From Ruminococcus flavefaciens (lineage in GTDB: Bacteria > Bacillota > Clostridia > Oscillospirales > Ruminococcaceae), in NCBI GenBank assembly GCA_902777125.1, contig CACYSQ010000030.1, positions 1 to 49,719 of the forward strand: a stretch of DNA of 49,719 nucleotides, given 5' to 3'. Position 1 is the stretch's first letter, and each line of letters starts with the position of its first letter. Positions 9,066 through 17,500 of this stretch are shown here, in pieces. Made by a program: the position numbers and the translations under genes. A model generated the notes under the pieces. The model saw nothing but the letters and a program-made list of their open reading frames with translations, had not been told where the DNA came from and made no database searches.

Positions 9066-9099
9066 AAAGGCTGCATAATCTGACGGTTACACAGCCTTT
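9066..9099 (-). terminator. Terminator after rubrerythrin gene
   Basis: AAAGGCTG (9066-9073) pairs with CAGCCTTT (9092-9099) around an 18-base loop. On minus it is followed by CTCTTTT. It separates the rubrerythrin gene from the downstream GyrI-like gene. Confidence 0.5.
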
Positions 9100-9162
9100 T
9101 CCTCAAAGATGCAAAGCCTCTTTATCAGCACCGTCCATTTCCGCAGACGGTACTGCATCTGC

Positions 9163-9711
9163 TCAGTAATTCTCCGCGTTTATCTCGAAATAGGACTGCG
9201 GGTGAGCACATACAGGACATACCTCGGGAGCCTTCTCCCCTACCACGATATGTCCGCAGTTGCGGCATTCCCACACCTTTACGGAGCTCTTGCTGAATAC
9301 CTCCTGCATCTCAATATTCTTCAGAAGCGCACGGTAGCGTTCTTCGTGATGCTTCTCGATAGCAGCAACGCCTCTGAACTTAGCTGCAAGCTCCGGAAAG
9401 CCCTCAGCTTCGGCAGTTTTTGCGAATTCCTCGTACATATCGGTCCACTCGAAATTCTCTCCGTCGGCAGCAGCTTCAAGATTTTCAGCGGTAGAGCCTA
9501 TACCGTTGAGCTCCTTGAACCACAGCTTTGCGTGTTCCTTTTCATTGTCGGCAGTTTTCAGGAACAGGGCAGCTATCTGCTCAAAGCCCTCCTTTTTCGC
9601 CTTTGAAGCAAAGTAGGTGTACTTGTTTCTCGCCTCAGATTCGCCTGCGAATGCAGCTTTAAGGTTCTTTTCGGTCTGAGTTCCTGAATATGGATTTGTG
9701 TTGTTTGCCAT
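9163..9711 (-). CDS. rbr: Rubrerythrin
   Basis: This 182-residue cytoplasmic non-haem iron protein probably reduces hydrogen peroxide in an anaerobe. The four-helix ferritin-like domain (about 1-140) carries diiron ligands in EAR (Glu24/Glu26 region), E57-K-E-H60 and E119-K-H-H122. The C-terminal rubredoxin-like domain has Cys149-x2-Cys152 and Cys165-x2-Cys168. The frame is open 29 codons further upstream, but SD AGGAGGT sits just before the ATG at 9711, which decides the start. A consensus promoter precedes it, back-to-back with the promoter of the AraC operon. Confidence 0.93.
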   Translation of the reverse strand: MANNTNPYSGTQTEKNLKAAFAGESEARNKYTYFASKAKKEGFEQIAALFLKTADNEKEHAKLWFKELNGIGSTAENLEAAADGENFEWTDMYEEFAKTAEAEGFPELAAKFRGVAAIEKHHEERYRALLKNIEMQEVFSKSSVKVWECRNCGHIVVGEKAPEVCPVCAHPQSYFEINAENY

Positions 9712-9745
9712 GATTTTACCTCCTTCGGGATATTTCTGTATTGAT

Positions 9746-9774
9746 ATTTTAACATAATAACTGCCGTATGTCAA
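9746..9774 (-). promoter_or_regulatory. Promoter of rubrerythrin gene
   Basis: On minus, -35 TTGACA (9769-9774), a 17-base spacer, and -10 TAAAAT (9746-9751). The leader to the ATG at 9711 is about 28 bases. No clear PerR-type palindrome was found over it. Confidence 0.75.
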
Positions 9775-9791
9775 GCCGCGAACGCATTTAA

Positions 9792-9820
9792 TTGACATCG
9801 GACTTTTTTACTGTTATAAT
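9792..9820 (+). promoter_or_regulatory. Promoter of AraC/MutS-like/esterase operon
   Basis: -35 TTGACA (9792-9797), 17 bases, -10 TATAAT (9815-9820): a perfect consensus. It diverges from the rubrerythrin promoter, with the two -35 boxes 17 bases apart. The leader to the regulator is about 180 bases. It carries a small open frame and an inverted repeat TCGGGA-N8-TCCCGA at 9946-9965 that could be an operator. Confidence 0.75.
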
Positions 9821-9872
9821 TTATTTAAGACGTACTCTGTCCGTTCAGGCTTCAGCGGAAGGAGCCGTCCGT

Positions 9873-9998
9873 ATGCGGGAAAAGCCGTTTTCTCACGCAT
9901 ATTACCGTTCCGGGCTTCCGGGACTGACAAAGAGTGCACAAAAAGTCGGGACAAAACCCTCCCGATGTGATAAAATCAACTTGAACAGAATGAGGTGA
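9873..9998 (+). CDS. Possible small leader ORF, 41 residues
   Basis: An ATG at 9873 follows SD AAGGAG by eight bases and opens a 41-codon frame in the leader of the AraC operon. Its TGA at 9996-9998 overlaps the SD of the regulator gene, so translation of the two could be coupled. The peptide is basic (it ends KINLNRMR) with no recognised domain. It may be a chance frame; the good SD and stop position are the only support. Confidence 0.3.
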   Translation: MREKPFSHAYYRSGLPGLTKSAQKVGTKPSRCDKINLNRMR

Positions 9999-10003
9999 CT
10001 GTT

Positions 10004-10837
10004 ATGAAAGACTGGATCGAAGGATTTCAGGCTTCCATTGACTATATCGAGCAAAACCTGCCGAATGAGCTGAATATCGGGGATATCGCAAGATATGCCG
10101 CACTTTCCCCGTTCTATTATCAGCGAATCTTCGGTGCTTTGTGCGGTATGACCGTCGGAGAATACATTCGTGCCCGCCGCATGACACTGGCAGCGCAGGA
10201 GCTTGCCTGCTCGGACCGCAAGGTCATCGACATTGGCGCAAAGTACGGCTACGATTCCCCTGACAGCTTCGCAAAGGCTTTCCAGCGCTTTCACGGCATC
10301 ACCCCGGCACAGGCAAGAGAATCAGGTGCAAATCTGCGGTCATTTGCACCTCTGCACATCAAGATCACATTGGAGGGCGGAAATATGCTGGATTATAAGA
10401 TAGTTGAAAAGGCACCGTTTACGGTAGTAGGCATCAAAAAGCGGTTCAACGCCGAGACGAGCTACAAGGAGATACCGGGATTCTGGGGCGAGTGGGCAGC
10501 GGACATGAAGGGCTTGAAGGGAATGTTCGGCATTTGCACCGATATGGACGGCAAAACCTTCGACTACTGGATAGCAGACCTTTATATGCCGTGGGAGGAT
10601 ATCCCGCAGGGCTGCTGCACCTATCAGGTACCCGGCGGACTCTGGGCAATATTCACTTGCAGGGGACCTCTGCCTGACAGTATGCAGAAGGTCAATACAC
10701 AGATATGGTCGGAATGGCTGCCGTCTTTGCAGGGCTACACATTGGCAGGAAATTACTCGCTGGAGTTCTATCTGCCGCCGGCAAAGGATCCTGCCGATAC
10801 GGTCAGCTATATCTGCATTCCGCTGAAAAAAGCGTGA
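10004..10837 (+). CDS. AraC-family regulator with GyrI-like effector domain
   Basis: This 277-residue protein of Rob/TipA-like design has an N-terminal AraC DNA-binding domain and a C-terminal effector pocket. Residues 8-105 contain the two helix-turn-helix units (NIGDIARYAALSPFYYQRIF and VIDIGAKYGYDSPDSFAKAF, ending FHGITPAQAR). Residues 125-277 form the GyrI-like domain, ending SLEFYLPPAKDP...YICIPLKK. The ATG at 10004 is preferred over the GTG at 9995 because SD GAGGTG lies seven bases before it. It leads an operon with the MutS-like and esterase genes and probably responds to a small hydrophobic ligand; the ligand is unknown. Confidence 0.88.
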   Translation: MKDWIEGFQASIDYIEQNLPNELNIGDIARYAALSPFYYQRIFGALCGMTVGEYIRARRMTLAAQELACSDRKVIDIGAKYGYDSPDSFAKAFQRFHGITPAQARESGANLRSFAPLHIKITLEGGNMLDYKIVEKAPFTVVGIKKRFNAETSYKEIPGFWGEWAADMKGLKGMFGICTDMDGKTFDYWIADLYMPWEDIPQGCCTYQVPGGLWAIFTCRGPLPDSMQKVNTQIWSEWLPSLQGYTLAGNYSLEFYLPPAKDPADTVSYICIPLKKA

Positions 10838-10851
10838 GGGGGGGTACAGCT

Positions 10852-12585
10852 ATGGTTCAGCATAACGGATTCAGCCTGTTGCAGCCAGCCGGAAAATTCC
10901 CTGAATACCGCAGGCTCCCGGATCATGTGATGCACGATCTCGGTCTGGAGGCATTTTGTCAGGCACTTTCGGACGACGTCCGGGAACGCCGCATTATCAC
11001 AAATATTCTCTCGCAGATAACGGACGATGCAGATGTCGCCGCATACCGCCGGCAGGTCTTTGCGGATATCCTCCGGCTCCCCGACCTGAGAAAGACCATG
11101 ATGCAGCTTTTCGATAAGATACAGTTCATGAAGGATTTCTCCTCCATGCACAAGACCTCCGATGAGGAGCTCGGACTGTGGCATCTCTTTCACCGTCTCG
11201 ATGATCTGGACGGCTACATCAGGACGGTCGAAGCCATGCGGGACTGCCTTTCCGATGAGAGGATAGCTTCCGAGGGTCTGATATCGCTGAGAGATCATAT
11301 TACCGGGCTTTATGAGGACGCCTGCTTTGCCGAGATGAAAAAGGACATCGCCGCGATGAAAATAAAGGCGTCTGATGTTCAGAGCGTGACCCTCGGCATC
11401 AACGTCAATGAGCGCTTTGAAGCCGTCAGCATGGGACTGGTCTCCGTCAACAGGAAGCCTTTCAAAAAATCGGGCATCGTCAGCAATTTCGCCGATGCTA
11501 TCGCCTCGAAGGACAGGCTCCGCGATACCCCGGACTGGGAAGGCGATATGCACTATCAGCTCATCGACAGCGAGGATAAGCGCGGCGTCCTCGACTACAT
11601 GAAGAACGAGGCAGGTCTGCTCGCAGTGCAGTCCTCCTTTGCGACAAATGCAAGAGAAAAGTCCACCATCGTGAACGCCATGACTGACGGCGCAGTGTCC
11701 GGCTCGACTTTCTATCTTGATACGGTCGTGAACAAGATGCTCAGCACCCTTGTGAAGAAGCTGCGGGACACTCTCACAAAGTACGCAAATACGGCGATAG
11801 TGAGTGTTTCGGGATTGGTTCCGGAGTTCATCTATTACATCAGATGTGCGGAATTCATCAGCGGTCTCATGGAAAAGGGCTGCGTGTTCTGCGAGGCACA
11901 GCCGGAAACCGAGGGCGGGACTTCCATGCAGGCAAGGGGCTTCTACAATCTCAGGCTCGCAATGAGCACGGAGGACGTCAGCGGGATAGTGCCCAACGAC
12001 CTCACCTTCGACAAGGAGCATACCGTCTATATCCTCACAGGTGCGAACCGCGGCGGAAAAACTACCATAACGCAGGCTGTCGGTCAGCTTTTCGTGCTGG
12101 CTCAGGGAGGTCTTTTCGTTCCGGCGGAGAGCTTCCGCTACGTTCCCTGCGACTGCATCTACACCCACTTCCCTGCGGACGAGGACAAGACTATGGACCT
12201 CGGAAGACTTGGCGAGGAGTGCGTCCGTTTCAGGGAGATATTCTCACAGTCCACAGAAAAAAGCCTCCTGCTGCTGAACGAGACCTTCTCCACGACCTCG
12301 TTCGAGGAGGGCTACTATATCGCAAGGGATTCCGTAAAAGCGCTCCTGACCAAACCGGTGCGGACGATATACAATACCCATATGCACAAGCTGGGAGAGG
12401 ACGCCGCGGAGCTCACCCGTGAGAGTACAGGTGCAGGTGCGGCCTCGCTCATCATGCGTACTGAGGACGGCAAGCGTTCATTCAAGGTGGCGCTCGCACA
12501 GCCGGAGGGTTCGTCCTACGCAAGGGATATCGCCGAAAAGTACGGCGTTACCTACGATATGCTCGTCGGCGGTGAACAAATATGA
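10852..12585 (+). CDS. MutS-like ATPase lacking the mismatch-recognition domain
   Basis: This 577-residue protein keeps the MutS core/lever helices and the C-terminal ATPase but has no N-terminal mismatch-binding domain. The P-loop GANRGGKTT (about residue 396) replaces the usual GPNMxGKST, and Walker B is LLLLNETFS (about 474). ADEDKTMDLGRLGEE lies between them, and the switch His is in YNTHMHKLG. Such stand-alone MutS-related proteins are common in Clostridia with unknown targets; a role in mismatch repair should not be assumed. The ATG at 10852 follows the regulator stop by 14 bases. An in-frame extension upstream would overlap the regulator and is rejected. The stop overlaps the next gene by four bases (ATGA). 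Confidence 0.8.
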   Translation: MVQHNGFSLLQPAGKFPEYRRLPDHVMHDLGLEAFCQALSDDVRERRIITNILSQITDDADVAAYRRQVFADILRLPDLRKTMMQLFDKIQFMKDFSSMHKTSDEELGLWHLFHRLDDLDGYIRTVEAMRDCLSDERIASEGLISLRDHITGLYEDACFAEMKKDIAAMKIKASDVQSVTLGINVNERFEAVSMGLVSVNRKPFKKSGIVSNFADAIASKDRLRDTPDWEGDMHYQLIDSEDKRGVLDYMKNEAGLLAVQSSFATNAREKSTIVNAMTDGAVSGSTFYLDTVVNKMLSTLVKKLRDTLTKYANTAIVSVSGLVPEFIYYIRCAEFISGLMEKGCVFCEAQPETEGGTSMQARGFYNLRLAMSTEDVSGIVPNDLTFDKEHTVYILTGANRGGKTTITQAVGQLFVLAQGGLFVPAESFRYVPCDCIYTHFPADEDKTMDLGRLGEECVRFREIFSQSTEKSLLLLNETFSTTSFEEGYYIARDSVKALLTKPVRTIYNTHMHKLGEDAAELTRESTGAGAASLIMRTEDGKRSFKVALAQPEGSSYARDIAEKYGVTYDMLVGGEQI

Positions 12586-13712
12586 CAGTGATCGTTATAA
12601 TATCCGCGTCTGCCCTGCTGATACTTTTATGTATCTATCGCTTTGTGCTCCAATATCCTGAATTGCGGGCAGAGCCGAAAACCGGAAAATGGTACAGGAT
12701 AACAGGCAGTGATATGCTGTGTTCAGACGGCAGCCGCTACAGAGCTTTTTTCCGCAAAGGCTCCGAAAACAAGGTCATCATCTATTTTGCAGGCGGCGGT
12801 GTCAGCATCAGTGCCGCGACCGCAAAGGAGGAACTTTTCGTCAGGAGGCTACCTCCTTTTGACGCAGTAGCCAACAAATTCATGAACAACGGCGGTATTG
12901 CATCTCCTGTCGCTGCAAACCCGTTCAAGGACTGGACTGTGATAGTCCTCTCCTATGCAACAGGCGATTTCCACTCAGGCACCAACGATCTCGAATACAC
13001 TGACAAGGACGGCAATAAAAAAATACTCCGTCATCACGGCTATACCAACTATTCCGCCGTGATGCGAAAGAGCATGGAGCTTGGCTGTATCAGCGGCACC
13101 GAAGCCGTCCTCGTGACCGGATTCAGTGCAGGTGCAGGTGCGGCTGCGCTGCTTGCAAACGATGTTTTCACGAACTATTTCCCGAATGCAAAGAGCCGGA
13201 CGGTACTGGTCGATTCAATGCTCCTGCTCCTTGATGACTGGCACAGCATTTCGGCTGATGTCTGGAAGAGTCCGCCTGAGATATCAGACAGGCTCACGAC
13301 CGATAATCTTGTGCTCGACAGTCTTACCGCTCTCCGCGAGGACTTCGGTGATGAGGTGACGATACTTTTTGCCTGCTCCGTCCGTGACATTGAGCTTGCA
13401 AGGGCACAGAACCTCTATGATAACGGCACGCCGGAGGTCAACGAAGCAGCAGGCGACCGCTTTCAGCAGATTTTGAAGGAAAATATCCCTCATTTCAAGG
13501 AAATAGGCGCATATCTTTACATCTGGGGCGACACAGGATGGTATGACGTTCCCGGTGAACTGACTATGCACACCATTATCTCAACGTCCGATGTGTTCAC
13601 CGATAATGAGATGCCCGGCATCTCTGCCGCGGAGTGGACATACGATGCTGTGAACGGCGTAACGAGAGACCTCGGACTTGAACTTGCAGATAAGGTGTAT
13701 AAAAAGGAATAA
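12582..13712 (+). CDS. Membrane-anchored pectin-acetylesterase-like (CE13/Notum-type) hydrolase
   Basis: This 376-residue alpha/beta hydrolase has an N-terminal membrane anchor (about 2-23), so the catalytic domain is probably extracellular. The nucleophile elbow is GFSAGAG with Ser182. An oxyanion-type GGG lies at 71-73, and a late His in ELTMHTIIS fits the triad. The arrangement (GGG, then a long insertion, then GFSAG) fits pectin acetylesterases, although the usual GGGWC reads GGGVS. Its ATG overlaps the preceding stop (ATGA), implying translational coupling. Deacetylation of pectin would fit the plant-cell-wall setting; the substrate is inferred. Confidence 0.65.
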   Translation: MTVIVIISASALLILLCIYRFVLQYPELRAEPKTGKWYRITGSDMLCSDGSRYRAFFRKGSENKVIIYFAGGGVSISAATAKEELFVRRLPPFDAVANKFMNNGGIASPVAANPFKDWTVIVLSYATGDFHSGTNDLEYTDKDGNKKILRHHGYTNYSAVMRKSMELGCISGTEAVLVTGFSAGAGAAALLANDVFTNYFPNAKSRTVLVDSMLLLLDDWHSISADVWKSPPEISDRLTTDNLVLDSLTALREDFGDEVTILFACSVRDIELARAQNLYDNGTPEVNEAAGDRFQQILKENIPHFKEIGAYLYIWGDTGWYDVPGELTMHTIISTSDVFTDNEMPGISAAEWTYDAVNGVTRDLGLELADKVYKKE

Positions 13713-13721
13713 ATTGAAAAA

Positions 13722-13800
13722 AATGCCCGCATACTGTGTATTCAGCCGGCAGATGATCTGTGCCGCATCGAATACATAGCAGGTGGGCATTATTTTATTC
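13722..13800. terminator. Long bidirectional terminator
   Basis: 22-base arms (13722-13743 and 13770-13791) pair at 18 of 22 positions, with a second small stem (CGGCA/TGCCG) in the loop. Plus is followed by TATTTTATT and minus by TTTTTTCAA. It lies between convergent genes and can serve both. Confidence 0.75.
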
Positions 13801-13853
13801 ATGGTGTCAAGCGGACCTTCACAGCCTTCCGGCTCTGCTTGTCGCTTATCTCT

Positions 13854-14555
13854 TTACGGAGTTGCGTTCCAGCGCTGATCGCCGTCCGTCTTCTGGATAG
13901 CATCAGCAAGAACATCTATCTGCATGGAATATCCCTCCGCTTTATCGTAAACAGCCTTGGTTATCTCTGCCTTCGCGATAAGCGGATCGGTCGTTTTATC
14001 AGAACGTAGCAGTCCCTTGTAATAAAAGCACTGTTCTGCTGCATTGAACGTCCAGTTTTCATGCCATTTCTGACTCAGACGCAGCGTGAGAGTCGGGGCA
14101 CCGGAGATAGTGCTGTACACCAAAGCGGTTGCATTTTCCTGTACCTCACTGTTTAGCGAGACCGTGCTGTAATCCGATACGCCGTCGATAACGCAGATAT
14201 TGCCTTCGCCGTCATACCACATCGGCACAAAGCGCACACGCAGATACTCGTCGTTATTATTTCTCGTATCTGTAATACTGTTCTTTCCGTTTTTGAAAAA
14301 GACCGTTTTGTCGGCTGAATAGCCGGTGATCTCATTGCCGGAGTTCGTTACCGGTTCCCATGTATAGGAATTATCCTGAGTGGCGGCAGGATCCTGACCG
14401 TTTTCTCCGATCTGGACATTATCATTTGCCGGCTTGAACTTGTTCTCGCGCACATCGCTCTTATACAGCATGGCGAAAACAATAAGAGGAGCAATGAACA
14501 ATACCGCAGCGATACCGCTGACGCCTGCCAGACGCTTCTTATTCAGTTTTCTCAT
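13854..14555 (-). CDS. Third TasA/BsaA-like (SipW-type substrate) protein, last gene of fibre operon
   Basis: This 233-residue secreted or anchored protein has basic residues and a hydrophobic segment at about 10-30 (IAAVLFIAPLIVFAMLY). It then shows the KSDVRENKFKPAN...VQIGE pattern that parallels the SKDxVTNRLxA...VxIxE signature of SipW-processed subunits. The body is predicted beta-rich (YLRVRFVPMWYD, APTLTLRLSQKWHENWTF) with no cysteine-bridged domain. SD AAAGGAGGAG precedes ATG 14555. It is 17 bases from the giant adhesin gene, so it is co-transcribed. It could be a minor fibre subunit or adaptor for the adhesin; this is inferred from position and signature. Confidence 0.7.
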   Translation of the reverse strand: MRKLNKKRLAGVSGIAAVLFIAPLIVFAMLYKSDVRENKFKPANDNVQIGENGQDPAATQDNSYTWEPVTNSGNEITGYSADKTVFFKNGKNSITDTRNNNDEYLRVRFVPMWYDGEGNICVIDGVSDYSTVSLNSEVQENATALVYSTISGAPTLTLRLSQKWHENWTFNAAEQCFYYKGLLRSDKTTDPLIAKAEITKAVYDKAEGYSMQIDVLADAIQKTDGDQRWNATP

Positions 14556-14572
14556 TCAAAGCTCCTCCTTTC

Positions 14573-17500
14573 TCATGTAGTGCTTCGGCTGATCTTATTC
14601 TCTGCATATGCCTGTGAACTGAGATATGCGTACTCAGTCTCGGTATTCGTAAAGCTTACAGCAGCGGCGTTTGCCTTATCGGTGTCCGTATCCGTTATCC
14701 TGAACAAGACGTAGGGGTCGTTTCCGTCCATCGCAGCCGTCCCCTGTGCTTCCGCCTTTGAGCTGTCGGTACCCTTATAGACATTTGAGCCCGACCAGAA
14801 ATCATAGTCCGTTTTGGACCAGCTTGTTATCTCCGTGACCTTGTACAGACCCTTCTGCAAGACCTTTACGGTCCTGCTGCCCCTGCGTACAGCCGGCACG
14901 AATGTGTAGGATTCCGCTTCGGCGCCTTCATACGGGGTATACGAAGCTGTTACCGTGTTTGCTGACCTATTGTAGCTGTACTTGTCCGTAGACGGCAGAT
15001 CGCCCGCAAGGGTATAGTCACCGTTGGCATTCAGCGTCACATAGAAGGTACTTGCCGGATTATGGGTATCAGTTTCGACAAAATAATCAACTCTGAAAAT
15101 GAATTTCTGCTCATCATCGGTGCTGTGGATATATGAGTCAAGGAGACTCAGTTTTTCGATGCTGAAGTAGTATTCACATGATGAAGTTGTATTCGGTACG
15201 CTGATAGTATACGTCACATGGAGAGTATTGCCGATCTGCTCCTCGGATATAGTGAGGAGCTCACTGTTTTCACAATCAATGATGCCAAGCTGGCTGACTG
15301 TGAATATCACATCTTCTTCAAGCACCGCATACCCGTCTTTAGGACGGCTCTCCGTCAGATAATAGCGTTTATTATCCTTGAGCGGAGGAAGTGTATTGTC
15401 GATCTTCGGGATAATACCGGCGTTATCTGTCATGAGGCTTTCATAGCCTGCCATAGGATCGAAGGCTTTCTGCATAACGCCCAGTATGCTGGCGTCCTTG
15501 AAGAGCCTGAACTCAACGCCCTCAAGCGGAGCTCTTGTTGAACCGTCGATCTTCTTTACATTGAAAGTAAACGGCTTATTGTAGATATCTATCTTTGCAA
15601 TCATTACGCTCTCTGTCGTTGAATACTCAGCCCAGTTCCTTCCGTCAGCCTTATTATTTACGTCGACATCATCAGGAGCGTCCACTGTATCGTTCACGTT
15701 GTTCCATGAATCAATACTATAATTTCCGTCATAGCCCGTGATCGTGAAGCTCACCGGCTCTTTCATGCCGACGAAGCCTCTCGGCGATACTATTTCCCTG
15801 ACAGTTATCTCGTCGCCCGATTGCAAACCGTAAAGTACGGTAACATTTCCGCTTCCGTCCGATTCATAGGTCTTCGTAACGGAATTGACGGTTATCTCGA
15901 ATTTGCCTCCGGAAAGCGGTATTTCGGCAGAATCAGGGTCAGCGGAGGTGTTCCACTGGTAGAGGTTTATCTCAAGTCCGCCCTTGCGCTTGTTGTGGAT
16001 AGTGTCGATACGGACGTTAGCATTTCCGGTCTCACCTGTTGCGACCTCATCGCCGACAGCATAGCCTACGGTAAAATCGTCCGTCACTGTGTCGCCGTCA
16101 TTGTCTGTAACGCTGAACCCACTCAGCATCTCACCGTTCCCAAGCTTTGTCAGTGAGGTGTACGAAGTGACCTTTCCTATTTTATCGTCAGCGTTAGCCT
16201 TTTGTACAACAGCTCCCTCCAGCTTGACCTCATAGATATGGTAATCTGAAAGTGAATATCCGGGCTGGAGGCTTTCAAAGAAATACTTTGCCCTTGTTTC
16301 GGGAGATTCAAGCTCAATGACCGTTCCGGGGAGCGGCACTGTGCTGTCGCCGAGGAATACCGCAACATATATTTTATCATGAGAGCTTGTGAAATCAGCA
16401 TCGCTCCACACCTTATCGGCTTCAAGACCGATACCGCGGCGGTTGCTGACATCCATAAATGCGTCTGAGCCGCCGACTATCATACCAGCACTTTCATCCG
16501 CACTCAATGTCTGGTAGGAATTCTGTTCTTCAGAGCCGTTTACCAATGCTGATCTGCATTTATATTTTATCAGATCATATCCAACGGGTATCTCGTAGTC
16601 TCTTTCCTCGACCAAAAACTTTGTTCCCACTATAAGACCGGGCACCTTTACCGTATATCCGGCAGGTACGTCGTCGATAGCACCAAAGCGTGAGGTGTAT
16701 ATTGTGATGTTCTGCTTCTGTTCCTGTGAAAGAGTTGAAGCATCTGTCACATAGACCGGAGTTTCATCTGTACCGATGTTATACCTTTCGTACCAGCCCT
16801 CACCGGGATTTGAAGTATCAGGCTCCCATACAACAAAGTAGCCTTCCGGATCGGTAAGATAATACCTGTGCAGATCAGCGGGCTCCCATTTTTTGGAGGC
16901 TTCATCATAGAATGACAAGCGATACTTGAATCGTGTATTATCTACCGTTGAGAGACCTGTTGTTGCCTTCGGATCATATCTGAGCAGGTTCCCCTCATTT
17001 TGCGCATCTGTTTTGCTGTCATCATAGTTCTCATTGTACAGATTCTTTTTAATATTCAGCGTTCTTACCATTCCGGTTTGCAGCTTATTATCAAAGGCGA
17101 TAGTCGGCTGCATACTAACCTGAGCGGCAGCAGTTTTCAGATCCTTGATATTTCCGAAAACTTCAATAGTTTGCAAATGAACAGTACCGTTATTGGCTGT
17201 AGGATTGTTCAGATCGTAAATATCCGAATTCACAGCACACTCAACGACATAATAGTACATCGCGTTATCCGGGAAATTGATCTCAATATTTCTTCCCGGC
17301 ACCAGGAAGAACACATTATCATACGGTTTTCCGCCGCTTGGAGGCACATAGGTGCTTGCATAACGAACAGTCTGTGTAGAATTCTGATATTTGACAGATA
17401 TCTTTCCGCTTTCATCTTTATCCGACAAAGGAATCCAACGCTCGTCGGATTCCTGCACCTTATAAAAGATCTGGAAGGGATATTCAACAAGGCTGAGATC

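Noticed and set aside
10807-12168. 453-codon minus-strand frame
   Set aside because: It is a shadow of the MutS-like gene; no motif or ribosome site.
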